Of a stretch of 64,000 nucleotides of DNA, positions 55,801 through 64,000 are shown piece after piece. The DNA comes from Microglena sp. YARC. Taxonomy: Eukaryota > Chlorophyta > Chlorophyceae > Chlamydomonadales > Chlamydomonadaceae. The notes below the pieces were generated by a model. It saw only the letters and a list, made by a program, of their open reading frames with translations. It was not told the origin of the DNA and did no database searches. Where the stretch lies: positions 62,662,213 to 62,726,212 of the forward strand of contig CM039464.1 in assembly GCA_022414725.1 (NCBI GenBank). Direction: 5' to 3'. Within the stretch, counting starts at the first letter, position 1, and every line of letters starts with the position of its first letter. The position numbers and the translations under genes were made by a program.

Positions 55801-58800
55801 TTTCCAGACAGGGAACTGGGGTTTTAGTGAAATCAGGACACATGAGGTCAACTTGTTTTGGGAACAGTGTTTTTCTTTTCAGCTAAAAACAGCAGCTTCT
55901 GGGCAGCTCCCCTGACTGGCTAGTCAGCCAAAGCTAATGCAACCTCGTGTGTCTGGAAGCTGACTGTATCCGCTGTCCAGAACTGTCGAAATCTTGGGGC
56001 GCAGCCCTGTGGCTGACTCAGGGAGCTGCCTAGTAGCTCCTGCAGGTAGCTAAAAAGAAAAACTATGTTTGGGAACGTTTTGGTATCTCCCGCCAACCTG
56101 AAGTGCGCCTACTCTTTTGTGGGAGTGGCAACATCAGTCGAACTGAATCCTCGGTGGCGCTGGTTTGTGTCGGGAGACCCACAGCCTGGGGTGGAATTCC
56201 TCTCATAACCCGTTATAACTTCAGACTCACGCCACGTAATAAGGCGTTCTATTTATATAGTTAGCCAATAAGGTAGCTTTGCACACCCGCAAGGTAGGCA
56301 GCCCTACAGGCATGAAGTAATGTAGTGACTTTGATTGACAATCAGATTACGTGATTAAAGGTAAGTGGTTGGTTCCTGTGCAAGAAAACGGGCTGCTCCC
56401 CTCAACCGCGCGGCTCGTAATAAGGTGTACTATTTATTTATTTATTTATCTGTTTATTTCAGGTTTATTTATTTATTTATTTACCATTGCTGAGGACATT
56501 AGTTGTTGCTCTTCTCCCCTTTGCTCCTCTGCCATCCTCAAAAGCATGGTCTTCAGCACTGGGGAGCTGTGGGCCAGGATGTTCTGGCCGATTATTAAGG
56601 TGTGGGGAGTGGATGGGGGTGGTTTGAGAGTAGATTGGAGGTGTATTGGGGGTGTATGGGGGTGTATTGAGTGTATAGGGGTGTATTGGGGGGTGTATGG
56701 AGGTGGATTGAGAGTAGACTTGGGGTGTATGGGAGTGGATGGGTGTGTGTTGGGGTGTTTATTGGGGGGTGTATGGAGGTGGATTGAGAGTAGATTGGGG
56801 GTGTATGGGAGTGGATGGGTGTGTGTAGGGGTGTTTATTGGGGGGTGTATGGAGGTGGATTGAGAGTAGATTTGGGGTGTATTGGGGCAGGATTGAGAGT
56901 GTATTGGGGGTGTGTGGGAGTGGATGAGTGTGTATGGGGGTGTAATTGAGGGTGTATGGAAGTGGATTGAGAGTAGATTGGGGGTGTATGGGAGTGGATG
57001 GGGGTGTATAGGGGCGTATGGGAGTGGATGGGGGTGTATAGGGGTGTATGGAGGTGGATTGAGAGTAGATTGGGGGTGTATGGGAGGTGTGGGGAGTGGA
57101 TGGGGGTGTATTGGGGGTGTATGGGAGTAGATGGGGGTGTTTGAGTGTATGGGGGTGTATAGGGGTGCATTTGGGGTAGTATGGAGGTGAATTAAGAGTA
57201 GATTGAGGGTGTATGGAGTGGATGGGGGTATTGGGGGGTTATGGATGTGGATTGAGAGTAAATTGGGGGTGTTTGGGAGTGGATGGGTGTGTATAGGGTG
57301 CATGGAGGTGGATTGGGGGTAGATTGGGGGTGTATGGGAGTGGATGGGGGTGCATAGAGGTGTATTGGGGTGTGGATGGGGGTGGATTGAGAGTAGATTG
57401 GAGGGGTATGGGGTGTATTGAGGTGGCTTGGGGGTGTTTGGAGGTGGGTTGAGAGTAGATTGGGGGGGTATGGGAGTGGATGGGGGTGTGTAGGGGTGTA
57501 TGGAGGTGGGGTGAGAGTAGATTGGGGGTGTATGGGAGTGGATGGGGGTGTAATTGGGGTGTGTATTGGGGGGTGTATGGTGGTGGATTGAGAGTAGTTT
57601 GGGGGTGATGGGAGTGGATGGGGGTGTATTGGGGGGTGTATGATGGTGGATTGAGAGTAGATTGGGGGTGAATGGGAGTGGATGGGGGTGTAATTGGGGT
57701 GTATTGGGGGTGTATGGTGGTGGATTGAGAGTAGATTGGGGGGGTATGGGTGTATTGAGGTGGCTTGGGGGGTGTTTGGAGGTGGGTTGAGAGTAGATTG
57801 GGGGGGTATGGAGTGGATGGGGGTGTATTGAGTGGATGTGGGTGTATTGGGGGGAATACCCCTGGACTGTAACATACATACATACATACATACATACATA
57901 CATACATACATACATACATACATACATACATACATACATACATACATACATACATACATACATACATACATACATACATACATACATACATACATACATA
58001 CATACATACATACATACATACATACATACATGCATACATGCATAAATACAGCAGTGCATGCATTTTAATGTGGAACTCAACATTCAAGGGCTTTTCTTCA
58101 AAACTGGGTGCAGGCAGTATCATGTGTCACACACAAGTATAAAGTATGTGCCTTCAAAACTGAGAGCATGCGGTATAGTGTATTGCTCAACATGCGGTAC
58201 AGTGTACCTTCAAAATTGAGAACATGCGGTATAGTGTACCTTCAAAACTGAGAGCATGCGGTATAGTGTAGTGCTCAACATGCGGTATAGTGTACCTTCA
58301 AAATTGAGAGCATGCGGTGTAGTGTACCTTCAAAACTGAGAGCATGCGGTATAGTGTAGTGCTCAGCATGCGGTATAGTGTACCTTCAAAACTGAGAGCA
58401 TGCGGTATAGTGTAGTGCTCAACATGCGGTATAGTGTACCTTCAAAATTGAGAACATGCGGTGTAGTGTACCTTCAAAACTGAGAGCATGCGGTATAGTG
58501 TAGTGCTCAGCATGCGGTATAGTGTACCTTCAAAACTGAGAGCATGCGGTATAGTGTAGTGCTCAGCATGCGGTATAGTGTACCTTTAAAACTGAGAGCA
58601 TGCGGTATAGTGTAGTGCTCAGCATGCGGTATAGTGTACCTTCAAAACTGAGAGCATGCGGTATAGTGTAGTGCTCAGCATGCGGTATAGTGTACCTTCA
58701 AACTGAGAGCATGCGGTTTAGTGTAGTGCTCAGCATGCGGTATAGTGTACCTTCAAACTGAGAGCATGCGGTTTAGTGTAGTGCTCAGCATGCGGTATAG

Positions 58801-59351
58801 TATACCTTCAAACTGAGAGCATGCGGTATAGTGTACCTTTAAAACTGAGAGCATGCGGTTTAGTGTGAATCAATGAAAACGCTTAGTACATGCAGTTTCA
58901 TGTGTCGCACACAATACTCAAGGAATTACCTTCACCAATGGTTACATGCAGTATCAGTGCATCATGTTTAAATGTACCATACATGTGAAGTAGGTATTTA
59001 GGTAACTCTCGTGGTGCATGGGTTATATCCTGTACAAGGCTTGTCTTGGGTCATCTGTATAAGGCAATGCAATGCAATGCAATATAGTATCATACCACGC
59101 CCTAGCTGTATGCGGTGGTGGTGGGATGGGGTGGGGTGGTGGTGGTTTGTGGGTGGGTGGGTGGGTGGGGGGAAGTAATCCAACTACCGGTAGTAGCCAG
59201 TTAAGTAAATCACCTTGTGGGCTAGGAAGGAGAGGTCTTCTTGGTTGCGCAGGACATGTCGACCATCCTCGCCGCTTGCTTTGCCGATTGAGAACACAAC
59301 ACGGACATCTGAGAAGAGATGGTCGTCGAGATCTAATGGAGCGAACACCAT
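52849..59351 (-). CDS. BTB/POZ-BACK domain protein, four exons
   Basis: BTB-BACK proteins usually act as substrate adaptors of Cullin-3 ubiquitin ligases or as scaffolds; the function here is inferred from the fold only. Exons on the minus strand: 59351-59214, 56583-56485, 54676-54581 and 54132-52849. Phases are all 0 and give 538 aa. The BTB fold is split over three exons: HLFSDVRVVFSIG, SFLAHK joined to NILAHSSPVLKTMLLRM, and EEQLAAEVLLRHMYNGKF. The last exon carries the BACK helices (DRLEEKGCLEECATAISKL, then ENDVLVLACLWVRHN), then a long C-terminal half with VMDIRIPAMRVYHKGYYFQA and two Cys/His clusters (LCGGC and CGHAMHCSDC) of unknown role. The reading frame is open upstream of the chosen ATG, with a possible acceptor near 59422, so an extra 5' exon may exist. 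Introns hold large tandem repeats, but I see no exon-edge copies in this gene. Confidence 0.88.
54235..54385. repeat. Poly-C/CT tract in an intron of the BTB-BACK gene
   Basis: Long C runs alternating with CCCTTCCCCCTCTCCTCTCC, repeated twice. The exact length is doubtful because homopolymers assemble poorly. Confidence 0.85.
55020..55355 (-). mobile_element. tRNA-derived SINE (family E) between imperfect 45-base direct repeats
   Basis: The element (about 55066-55288) has GTAATGATAACGCCTGATGG at the left and a tRNA-like head on minus at the right, with an internal small duplication (GACCGAAGGAGGGATCGAAC, then GAAGGAGGGATCAAAC). GGATGGGCTACGTTCTTGG occurs on both sides (55041-55059 and 55323-55341). 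Confidence 0.8.
55464..55658. mobile_element. hAT-like MITE, family B, with a 14-base flanking repeat
   Basis: Ends CAGGGTAATTC and AAGTACCTTG, slightly degraded. GTATGCATGCCTTG flanks it exactly on both sides (55450-55463 and 55659-55672). Interior GCGC words as in the other copies. Confidence 0.8.
55865..56067. mobile_element. Palindromic MITE, family C, with perfect 8-base target duplication
   Basis: Left CAGTGTTTTTCTTTTCAGCT, AGCAGCTTCTGGGCAGCTCC; right GGGAGCTGCCTAGTAGCTCC, AGCTAAAAAGAAAAACTATG. TTTGGGAA flanks both sides (55857-55864 and 56068-56075), placing family C with hAT-like elements. Confidence 0.88.
56100..56470. mobile_element. Composite of two short element families (F and a GGGAGACCC family)
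   Basis: 56095-56205 matches 59625-59715 in reverse (GTCGGGAGACCCAC). 56205-56255 and 56365-56445 are family F (GCAAGAAAACGGGCTGCTCC, GTAATAAGGTGTACTATTTA), ending in ATTT tetramers. Confidence 0.5.
56600..57855. repeat. G/T-rich minisatellite in a BTB-BACK gene intron, unit about 60 bases
   Basis: GGTGGATTGAGAGTAGATTG and GGGGGTGTATGGGAGTGGAT recur about 20 times with length variants. The long minus ORFs over it are Pro-Thr-His artefacts; only the first 33 codons near 56485-56583 are exon. Confidence 0.92.
57850..58035. repeat. (CATA)n microsatellite attached to a family D end
   Basis: ATACCCCTGGACTGTAACAT is followed by about 38 uninterrupted CATA units. The same pairing of element end and tetramer occurs elsewhere in the window. 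Confidence 0.93.
58090..58870. repeat. Minisatellite, units of about 32 and 59 bases (GCATGCGGTATAGTGTACCT)
   Basis: GCATGCGGTATAGTGTAGTG, CTCAGCATGCGG and ACCTTCAAAACTGAGAGCAT alternate about 13 times. Intronic in the BTB-BACK gene. Confidence 0.93.
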
Positions 59352-59504
59352 GGCTAGGCCGGAGGTCTTCAACTGGGTCGGTTCAGTGATGAGTATCGAT
59401 GTCCTGAAGGCAGCCAGGTCAGCTGGACGGCGTCCTCTGTGAAGCTGTGTTGGGGACCCCGACGGTTCCGTTAGGAGCTAGAACTACAATCAGGATGGCA
59501 AGAA

Positions 59505-59715
59505 AATAAATATGACGCCTTTTTACGAGGCGTGAGGTTGAGGGGGCTAGCCCGTTTGCATTCACCGGGGCCAACCAAGGATGGCAAGTGCTACTCTTGG
59601 ATTGTTTTTTTGTTTTAGTTGTAAAAGGAATTTCACCCCAGGAGGTGGGTCTCCCGACACAAACCAGGGTCGCCGAGGATTCAGTTCGAATGGCATTGCC
59701 ACTCCTACAAAATAG
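59505..59715 (-). mobile_element. Family F element and GGGAGACCC family element
   Basis: 59510-59580 is family F in reverse (CGAGGCGTGAGGTTGAGGGG, TTCACCGGGGCCAACC). 59625-59715 has ATTTCACCCCAGGAGGTGGG, TCTCCCGACACAAACCAGGG. The two families also sit together at 56100-56470, so they may be one composite. Confidence 0.5.
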
Positions 59716-60106
59716 TAGGCCCACTCAATTGGATTGGTTTCTCACATTTTTAAGCCCATCTGGGCTGCTCATCTAGAAGTCGGAACTTGAAAAAAAGAAG
59801 TTTTGTGACGCAAGTATTGGTGGGTGGGTGGGTGGGTGTGAGGGTGGGGGGGCAGAATTACCACTCGAGGCCCAGAGACTGTTTTCAGATTTTTCTACAG
59901 GGCCCAGGGTACAGACCAGGGGCCCACACTAGGTCTATGTTCCATATCTATTCGTATATTGGGGGGGTTTAATTTAGCAAAACAATTGCTATTTGCTAAG
60001 TCATCGCGGATGCTCCATTCATTGATTCTTAGGTTTTATCGGTTTCTTAATTTCCCCGAATAATTCAAATCTAAGGTGTTAACCAGCAAGTCAACCCTTA
60101 GTGTCA

Positions 60107-60211
60107 GCGTGAACTAACAGACCCACGCTGTTAGTTCACTCGGACAGGAGTGCATCATTGGCATCTGATCAGATGCCAATGATGCACTCGTGTCCTAGTA
60201 GTTCACGCTGA
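60107..60211. other. Long near-perfect palindrome
   Basis: The core 60142-60195 is a 54-base palindrome with one mismatched pair, centred on CATCTGATCAGATG. Outer arms TCAGCGTGAACTA and TAGTTCACGCTGA extend it after an interrupted stretch. No loop, so it would form a cruciform or hairpin. Confidence 0.9.
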
Positions 60212-60235
60212 CCCTTAGCAGACCCGATTTGTGAG

Positions 60236-60793
60236 TATGGAACGGCAAGATGATATCATATGATACCATATGAATATATGATGCTGGCACTCCTGGCAGT
60301 CTGACTAGGCTAAAGTCACCATTTATAAACAATATCATTAATGTTAATGTTAATGTTAATGTTAATGTAATGTAATGTAATGTAATGTAATGTAATGTAA
60401 TGTAATGTAATGTAATGTAATGTAATGTAATGTAATGTAATGTAATGTAATGTGATGTAATGTGATGTAATGTAATGTAATGTAATGTAATGTAATGTAA
60501 TGTAATGTAATGTAATGTAATGTAATGTAATGTAATGTAATGTAATGTAATGTAATGTAATGTAATGTAATGTAATGTAATGTAATGTAATGTAATGTAA
60601 TGTAATGTAATGTAATGTAATGTAATGTAATGTCTGCCATGGTGACTTTCCCCAGCTGCGGCGTACGGGAGGGTCCCCTTAACACCACGCCCCTCCAGGC
60701 CTTATCTTTTTTTTTTATGTAATGTAATCATATGATACCATTTGCATGACATCATACTCGCCTTGGGTCAAAATCATATGATACCGGTCCCTA
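60236..60793. mobile_element. hAT-type MITE (family A) carrying a TAATG array and a nested SINE fragment
   Basis: Ends TATGGAACGGCAAG and ATACCGGTCCCTA; flanks TTTGTGAG and TTTATAAG (6 of 8). Inside, 60343-60632 is (TAATG)n, about 58 units. It is broken at 60633-60717 by a SINE 3' fragment with a T tail (CATGGTGACTTTCCCCAGCT), after which ATGTAATGTAAT resumes. Confidence 0.85.
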
Positions 60794-60857
60794 TTTATAA
60801 GGGGGTAATTGTGTGTGGGGGATGGTGGGGGTGTGTGTGAGTGGGGGGTGGGGGAAC

Positions 60858-61048
60858 CAGGGTACTACATTGGTTTATTTTGGGTTACTTTTAAAGCGCA
60901 ACTGCCCCCTTTGAGGTTGCGCTTTTGACTCGACCGAAAACGAAAATTTGAGCGCTGCGCCCATTTTACGTTACGTTAAGAAAATTGCTTCAATCGCGCA
61001 GTCGGGCTCCCAAAACTTGCGCAATAGCGCGTGTCGTGTAGTACCCTG
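60858..61048. mobile_element. hAT-type MITE, family B
   Basis: Ends CAGGGTACTAC and GTAGTACCCTG are perfect inverted repeats; flanks GGGGGAAC and GGGGAAAC (7 of 8). The interior differs from the other copies except for GCGC-rich words. Confidence 0.85.
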
Positions 61049-61104
61049 GGGGAAACAAATACAGGAGTCCCTTGCAAAAAACAAAGTCAGTTCGCATTTT
61101 TTTC

Positions 61105-61190
61105 ATTGCTCTAATTACTTTCCCCAGCTGCGCTGTACGAGAGGGACCCCTTAACACCACCCCCTCTCCAGGTGTTATCTTTTTTTGCAT
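61105..61190 (+). mobile_element. SINE 3' fragment with poly-T tail
   Basis: TTACTTTCCCCAGCTGCGCT, GTACGAGAGGGACCCCTTAA, CTCCAGGTGTTATC then TTTTTTT. Third copy of this subfamily in the window. Confidence 0.65.
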
Positions 61191-62457
61191 GGCTCTCACG
61201 CTACCTGATCTCTTCGATATGTTCATGTATCAGACTGCCAAGCCCGTCGGAGCCAGTAGCTGCGCTAGTGCGCTCCCTGGGGGAAGCTGCGTTCCCTGGA
61301 GGTTATGGAATGAACTGAGATCGTCCAGTGAGGAAAGTTGCGTCGGATTGACGGAACTCAATCAACGAAGGGATTTGGGAGTTTAGGGATACTGACGCAA
61401 CGACGTGTCTTCAACACTAAATGAATAAATGATAGGAAGTTCTGAGACGTGGGGTGTAGGGTTGTTCTAGGGTACGGTACTTCAAAATCTAGGTTTTGAC
61501 TTTTGAGATGAAACCGTTTTCAAAATCATTTTCAAACATTTCATCCAGACCTGACACTCCGGGTTTCGAAGTTTCAGTCGAATTCCTAAATCCCCCGTAA
61601 TTGGAAATACCTGAATATATGGCTGGCAATCTTTCTCGCATCCTCATATAGCTTCCTGCTTCAAATTGACGAATTCTGAACCTTTTATCACAAAACAATC
61701 GAATCCTTCTCAGCCTATTCCTGTCCCCCATGTTGGCCCTCCTCAGGCGGGGCAGGTTGTCTCCCACGATACTATCGAGCCGTAAAAGAACTGTATACCA
61801 GTCCATCACTCGTCCGAGCTATCATCCCCCTATGCTTGGACTGTGCAAGCAGCTCACTGTCTTATATGCCAAGTTCCGTACTTCCTTAACTTTAACTTGT
61901 CCAAGCCGCATAGTTGGCCCCCTGGTCGCACAGGGGCGCTTGGCATCGGAAGAAGGTGGGCTGATCATACTTGGCTGGAAATCCGAACCGTAACGATCCA
62001 ATAAATTAGGCCAAGACCCTTTACCCTGTTGGTCTACTGGACTGTAACACGCATACACGGCCTCCAAACGTTCAACCACTACTGCCGTTAAGCCATTATT
62101 AAGTTCAAGTTAAGCCATGATCACATCATTAACCACAGCCGGAGGTCTCCGGTTCGAATCTGCACTGACGTGCTCTAGAAATCCCTGGTTTCCGTGGTTA
62201 TCGCACAGGGGGTATTGTTAACTGCACTGTGCACACGGTTAGACGCCAGACCTGGCGTATAGAACCTTGTAACAATCCATTACATCATTAATGGATTTCA
62301 TGCGGATGGACGGATGGAACATGATGACATTAATCCCCCCGTGATTTGAATAAGCTCCTCAGGCCACAGTGCAAGCAAAAGGGCTGCCCCCCCTCAACTG
62401 CACGCCACCTCATACATAAGGCGTTCTATTTATTTATTGTACATATTTGTTAGCTCC
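61191..62457. other. Intergenic region, no gene supported
   Basis: A 106-residue minus ORF (61489-61809) has no recognised domain. 62000-62055 is a diverged family D end (TTGGTCTACTGGACTGTAAC). 62145-62285 is a tRNA-like element (CTCCGGTTCGAATCTGCA). 62355-62440 is family F (CACAGTGCAAGCAAAAGGGC, CATAAGGCGTTCTATTTATT). Confidence 0.5.
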
Positions 62458-63017
62458 TCAGACCAAGTCAGGTTTGCGTTTCACCCTTTGCATTTGATAT
62501 GCCACGGGCTTGGTCGCCTTTCGCCTCTCTTGGAACACTTTCTCTTGCTCGTTAAGAGGCCTCTGCCGGCCCTTGGTGTCCACCACAAGCCGAGGCGGGT
62601 AGACAGTCTGTCCAGCCTCGTTGATGTCATACACCACCATCGAGTTGCGTGCGATAGAGCTGTCCAGATTGGCCCAGAGCGCACGCTTGCTGGCATCACG
62701 CAGTTCCTCACCTCTCTGCAAAGGCACATGGGATGGAGGTCGCGTAAGTGTATGTGTGCACGCATGTATCAGGGTACTACAAAATCGAGGCAAAACATGT
62801 AAGCATCACAATGGACGAAACATTCCCCTAGGGCACTTGTGCTATAATTAGCCCACGGAGCTCACCTCAGGGCCCTGCGTGGGGCTGGGGCTTGGGCCAC
62901 CGGACGGGAGCCACCACGGGGACGGGAGCAGGGGCGGGGGCGGGGGCAGGGGCAAGCCACACCACCTGCCACTGGCCAAAACCCCGTTCAGGAGTGAGAT
63001 GGACGGGACGTACCGTT
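62458..63017 (-). CDS. 3' end of an unrecognised gene (last exon clear, previous exon tentative)
   Basis: The last exon runs 62720-62458 after an acceptor in a pyrimidine-rich stretch (CCTTTGCAG). It encodes about 87 residues beginning RGEELRDASKRALWANLDSS and containing YDINEAGQTVYPPRLVVDTK, a basic stretch NEQEKVFQERRKATKP, and a final RVKRKPDLV before TGA. It looks like a conserved, charged C-terminus, but I cannot name the family. An upstream exon is likely at about 62866-63017, ending in a good donor (GAG then GTGAGC) in phase 0, with a Pro-rich sequence (GLPLPPPPPLLPSP); its 5' border is uncertain. Further upstream are tandem repeats and the window edge, so the gene is partial here. Confidence 0.6.
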
Positions 63018-63330
63018 CACGTCTGGGCTGGGTCCAAACATGCACATGCACACGCACACATGCACACACACGCATGCCGCCATGCACACATGCTGGGTCC
63101 AAACATGCACATGCACACGCACACACACACATACACACACACGCATGCCGCCATGCACACATGCTGGGTCCAAACATGCACATGCACACGCACACACACA
63201 CATGCACATGCACACACACGCATGCCGCCATGCACACATGCTGGGTCCAAACATGCACATGCACACGCACACATGCACACACACGCATGCCGCCATGCAC
63301 ACATGCTGGGCCCAAACATGCAATACCTTG
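63018..63330 (-). repeat. Tandem repeat, unit about 65-80 bases, upstream of the partial gene's tentative exon
   Basis: TGCTGGGTCCAAACATGCAC, ATGCACACGCACACA and CGCATGCCGCCATGCACACA recur four to five times. GGGCTGGGTCCAAACATGCA also spans the presumed acceptor of the tentative exon, so this may be another exon-edge array. Confidence 0.85.
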
Positions 63331-63339
63331 TAAACATTC

Positions 63340-63662
63340 ATTAAAATCAACCAGACCCCTGATTGGTCTCATTTTTCTTGTATCAAAATCTTAAAAAAAA
63401 AAAAAATCTACTCAGATGCATTGCATTACATTACAGGAACGTTCAATACTGCTTATAATCCAACAACCCTTCAAAAACTTTCCCTTTCGTCACTTTAAAG
63501 CCAACAAAGCTGCAACATCCATCGATTCGATGAAATTCAATTACATCAAATTACATTTAATTTAATCCTATTCGAATTGATAAAAATTCCAAGCAATTAC
63601 ATGCATTCGAATCACGTGAATTAAATTAAATTGAAAGGAATAAAATCAAATTAAAATAACAC
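63340..63662. other. AT-rich sequence, no gene
   Basis: A poly-A run (63393-63406) and several AATTxAAATT words (TTACATTTAATTTAATCCTA and similar). I see no feature. Confidence 0.5.
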
Positions 63663-64000
63663 AGGGTTTAGGTTCCCCAACCCGAACCCCACTCTCACCC
63701 ACCTATTCACCCACCCCAACCCACCTATTCGTCCACCCCCACCCACCTATTCACCCACCCTCACCCCCACCCACCTATTCACCCCACACACACCCACACA
63801 CCTATTCACCCACCCTCACACCCACCCAACTTTTCACCCCCACACACCCACCTATTCACCCACCCTGACCCCCACACACACCTATTCACCCACCCTCACC
63901 CCCCACCTACCTATTCACCCACCCTCACCCCCACCCACCTATTCACCCACCCTCACCCCACCAACCTATTCACCCATCCTCACCCCCACCCACCTATTCA
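63663..64000. repeat. Tandem repeat (CACCCACCTATTCACCCACC)
   Basis: About eleven units of 25-32 bases with CCTATTCACCCACCCTCACC. The array runs off the window edge. Confidence 0.92.

Noticed and set aside
56473..58083. 536-residue minus ORF
   Set aside because: Only its last part overlaps a real BTB exon (56485-56583); the rest is G/T minisatellite and CATA microsatellite read as Pro/Thr/His and Tyr/Val/Cys/Met.
61489..61809. 106-residue minus ORF as a transposase remnant
   Set aside because: It has a basic, non-repetitive composition, but I could not identify any transposase motif; left as unsupported.

Overview
This is a window of nuclear DNA from a eukaryote, very probably a green-lineage alga. 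The reasons are genes split into many short exons with GT..AG introns, a plant-type telomere-like motif (CCTAAA/CCCTAAA) inside one repeat, and an overwhelming load of tandem repeats and short non-autonomous transposons. A prasinophyte-like alga with a large repeat-rich genome is my guess; no single marker fixes the genus.

Layout. 1-9190 is noisy, mostly satellite DNA interrupted by an exactly 1000-base run of N (4760-5759). 9228-13100 is a chain of transposon pieces and clean tandem repeats. 13100-16450 holds no gene that I can support. 16528-33750 (minus) is one long gene for an arginine/serine-rich, PNISR-like splicing-associated protein. 34008-50050 (plus) is a complete 12-exon UTP18 gene (597 codons), a WD40 subunit of the U3 snoRNP/SSU processome; all of its exon phases fit together. 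The two genes are head to head with 257 bases between start codons. 50051-52848 is intergenic transposon debris. 52849-59351 (minus) is a four-exon BTB-BACK protein gene (538 codons). 59352-62457 is intergenic with nested transposons. 62458-63017 (minus) is the 3' end of an unrecognised gene, and the window closes in tandem repeats.

The main observation is structural. In the two long genes, most introns contain tandem copies of the edge of the neighbouring exon, including its splice site. UTP18 shows this at exons 3, 4, 5, 6 (both ends), 7, 8, 10 and 12, and at its stop codon. The PNISR-like gene shows it at four exons. Two of these duplications have decayed into large minisatellites: a 19-base unit repeated about 90 times, born from exon 6, and a 36-base unit repeated about 29 times, born from exon 8. 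Coding sequence is only about 11% of UTP18. I also see several short transposon families that define themselves inside the window: hAT-type MITEs with 8-base target duplications, a fold-back element that sits beside ATGT/ACAT microsatellites, and a tRNA-derived SINE with visible target-site duplications.

Functionally the neighbours are housekeeping genes (rRNA processing, mRNA splicing, a BTB-type adaptor). Nothing suggests a shared pathway beyond the shared promoter region of the first two.
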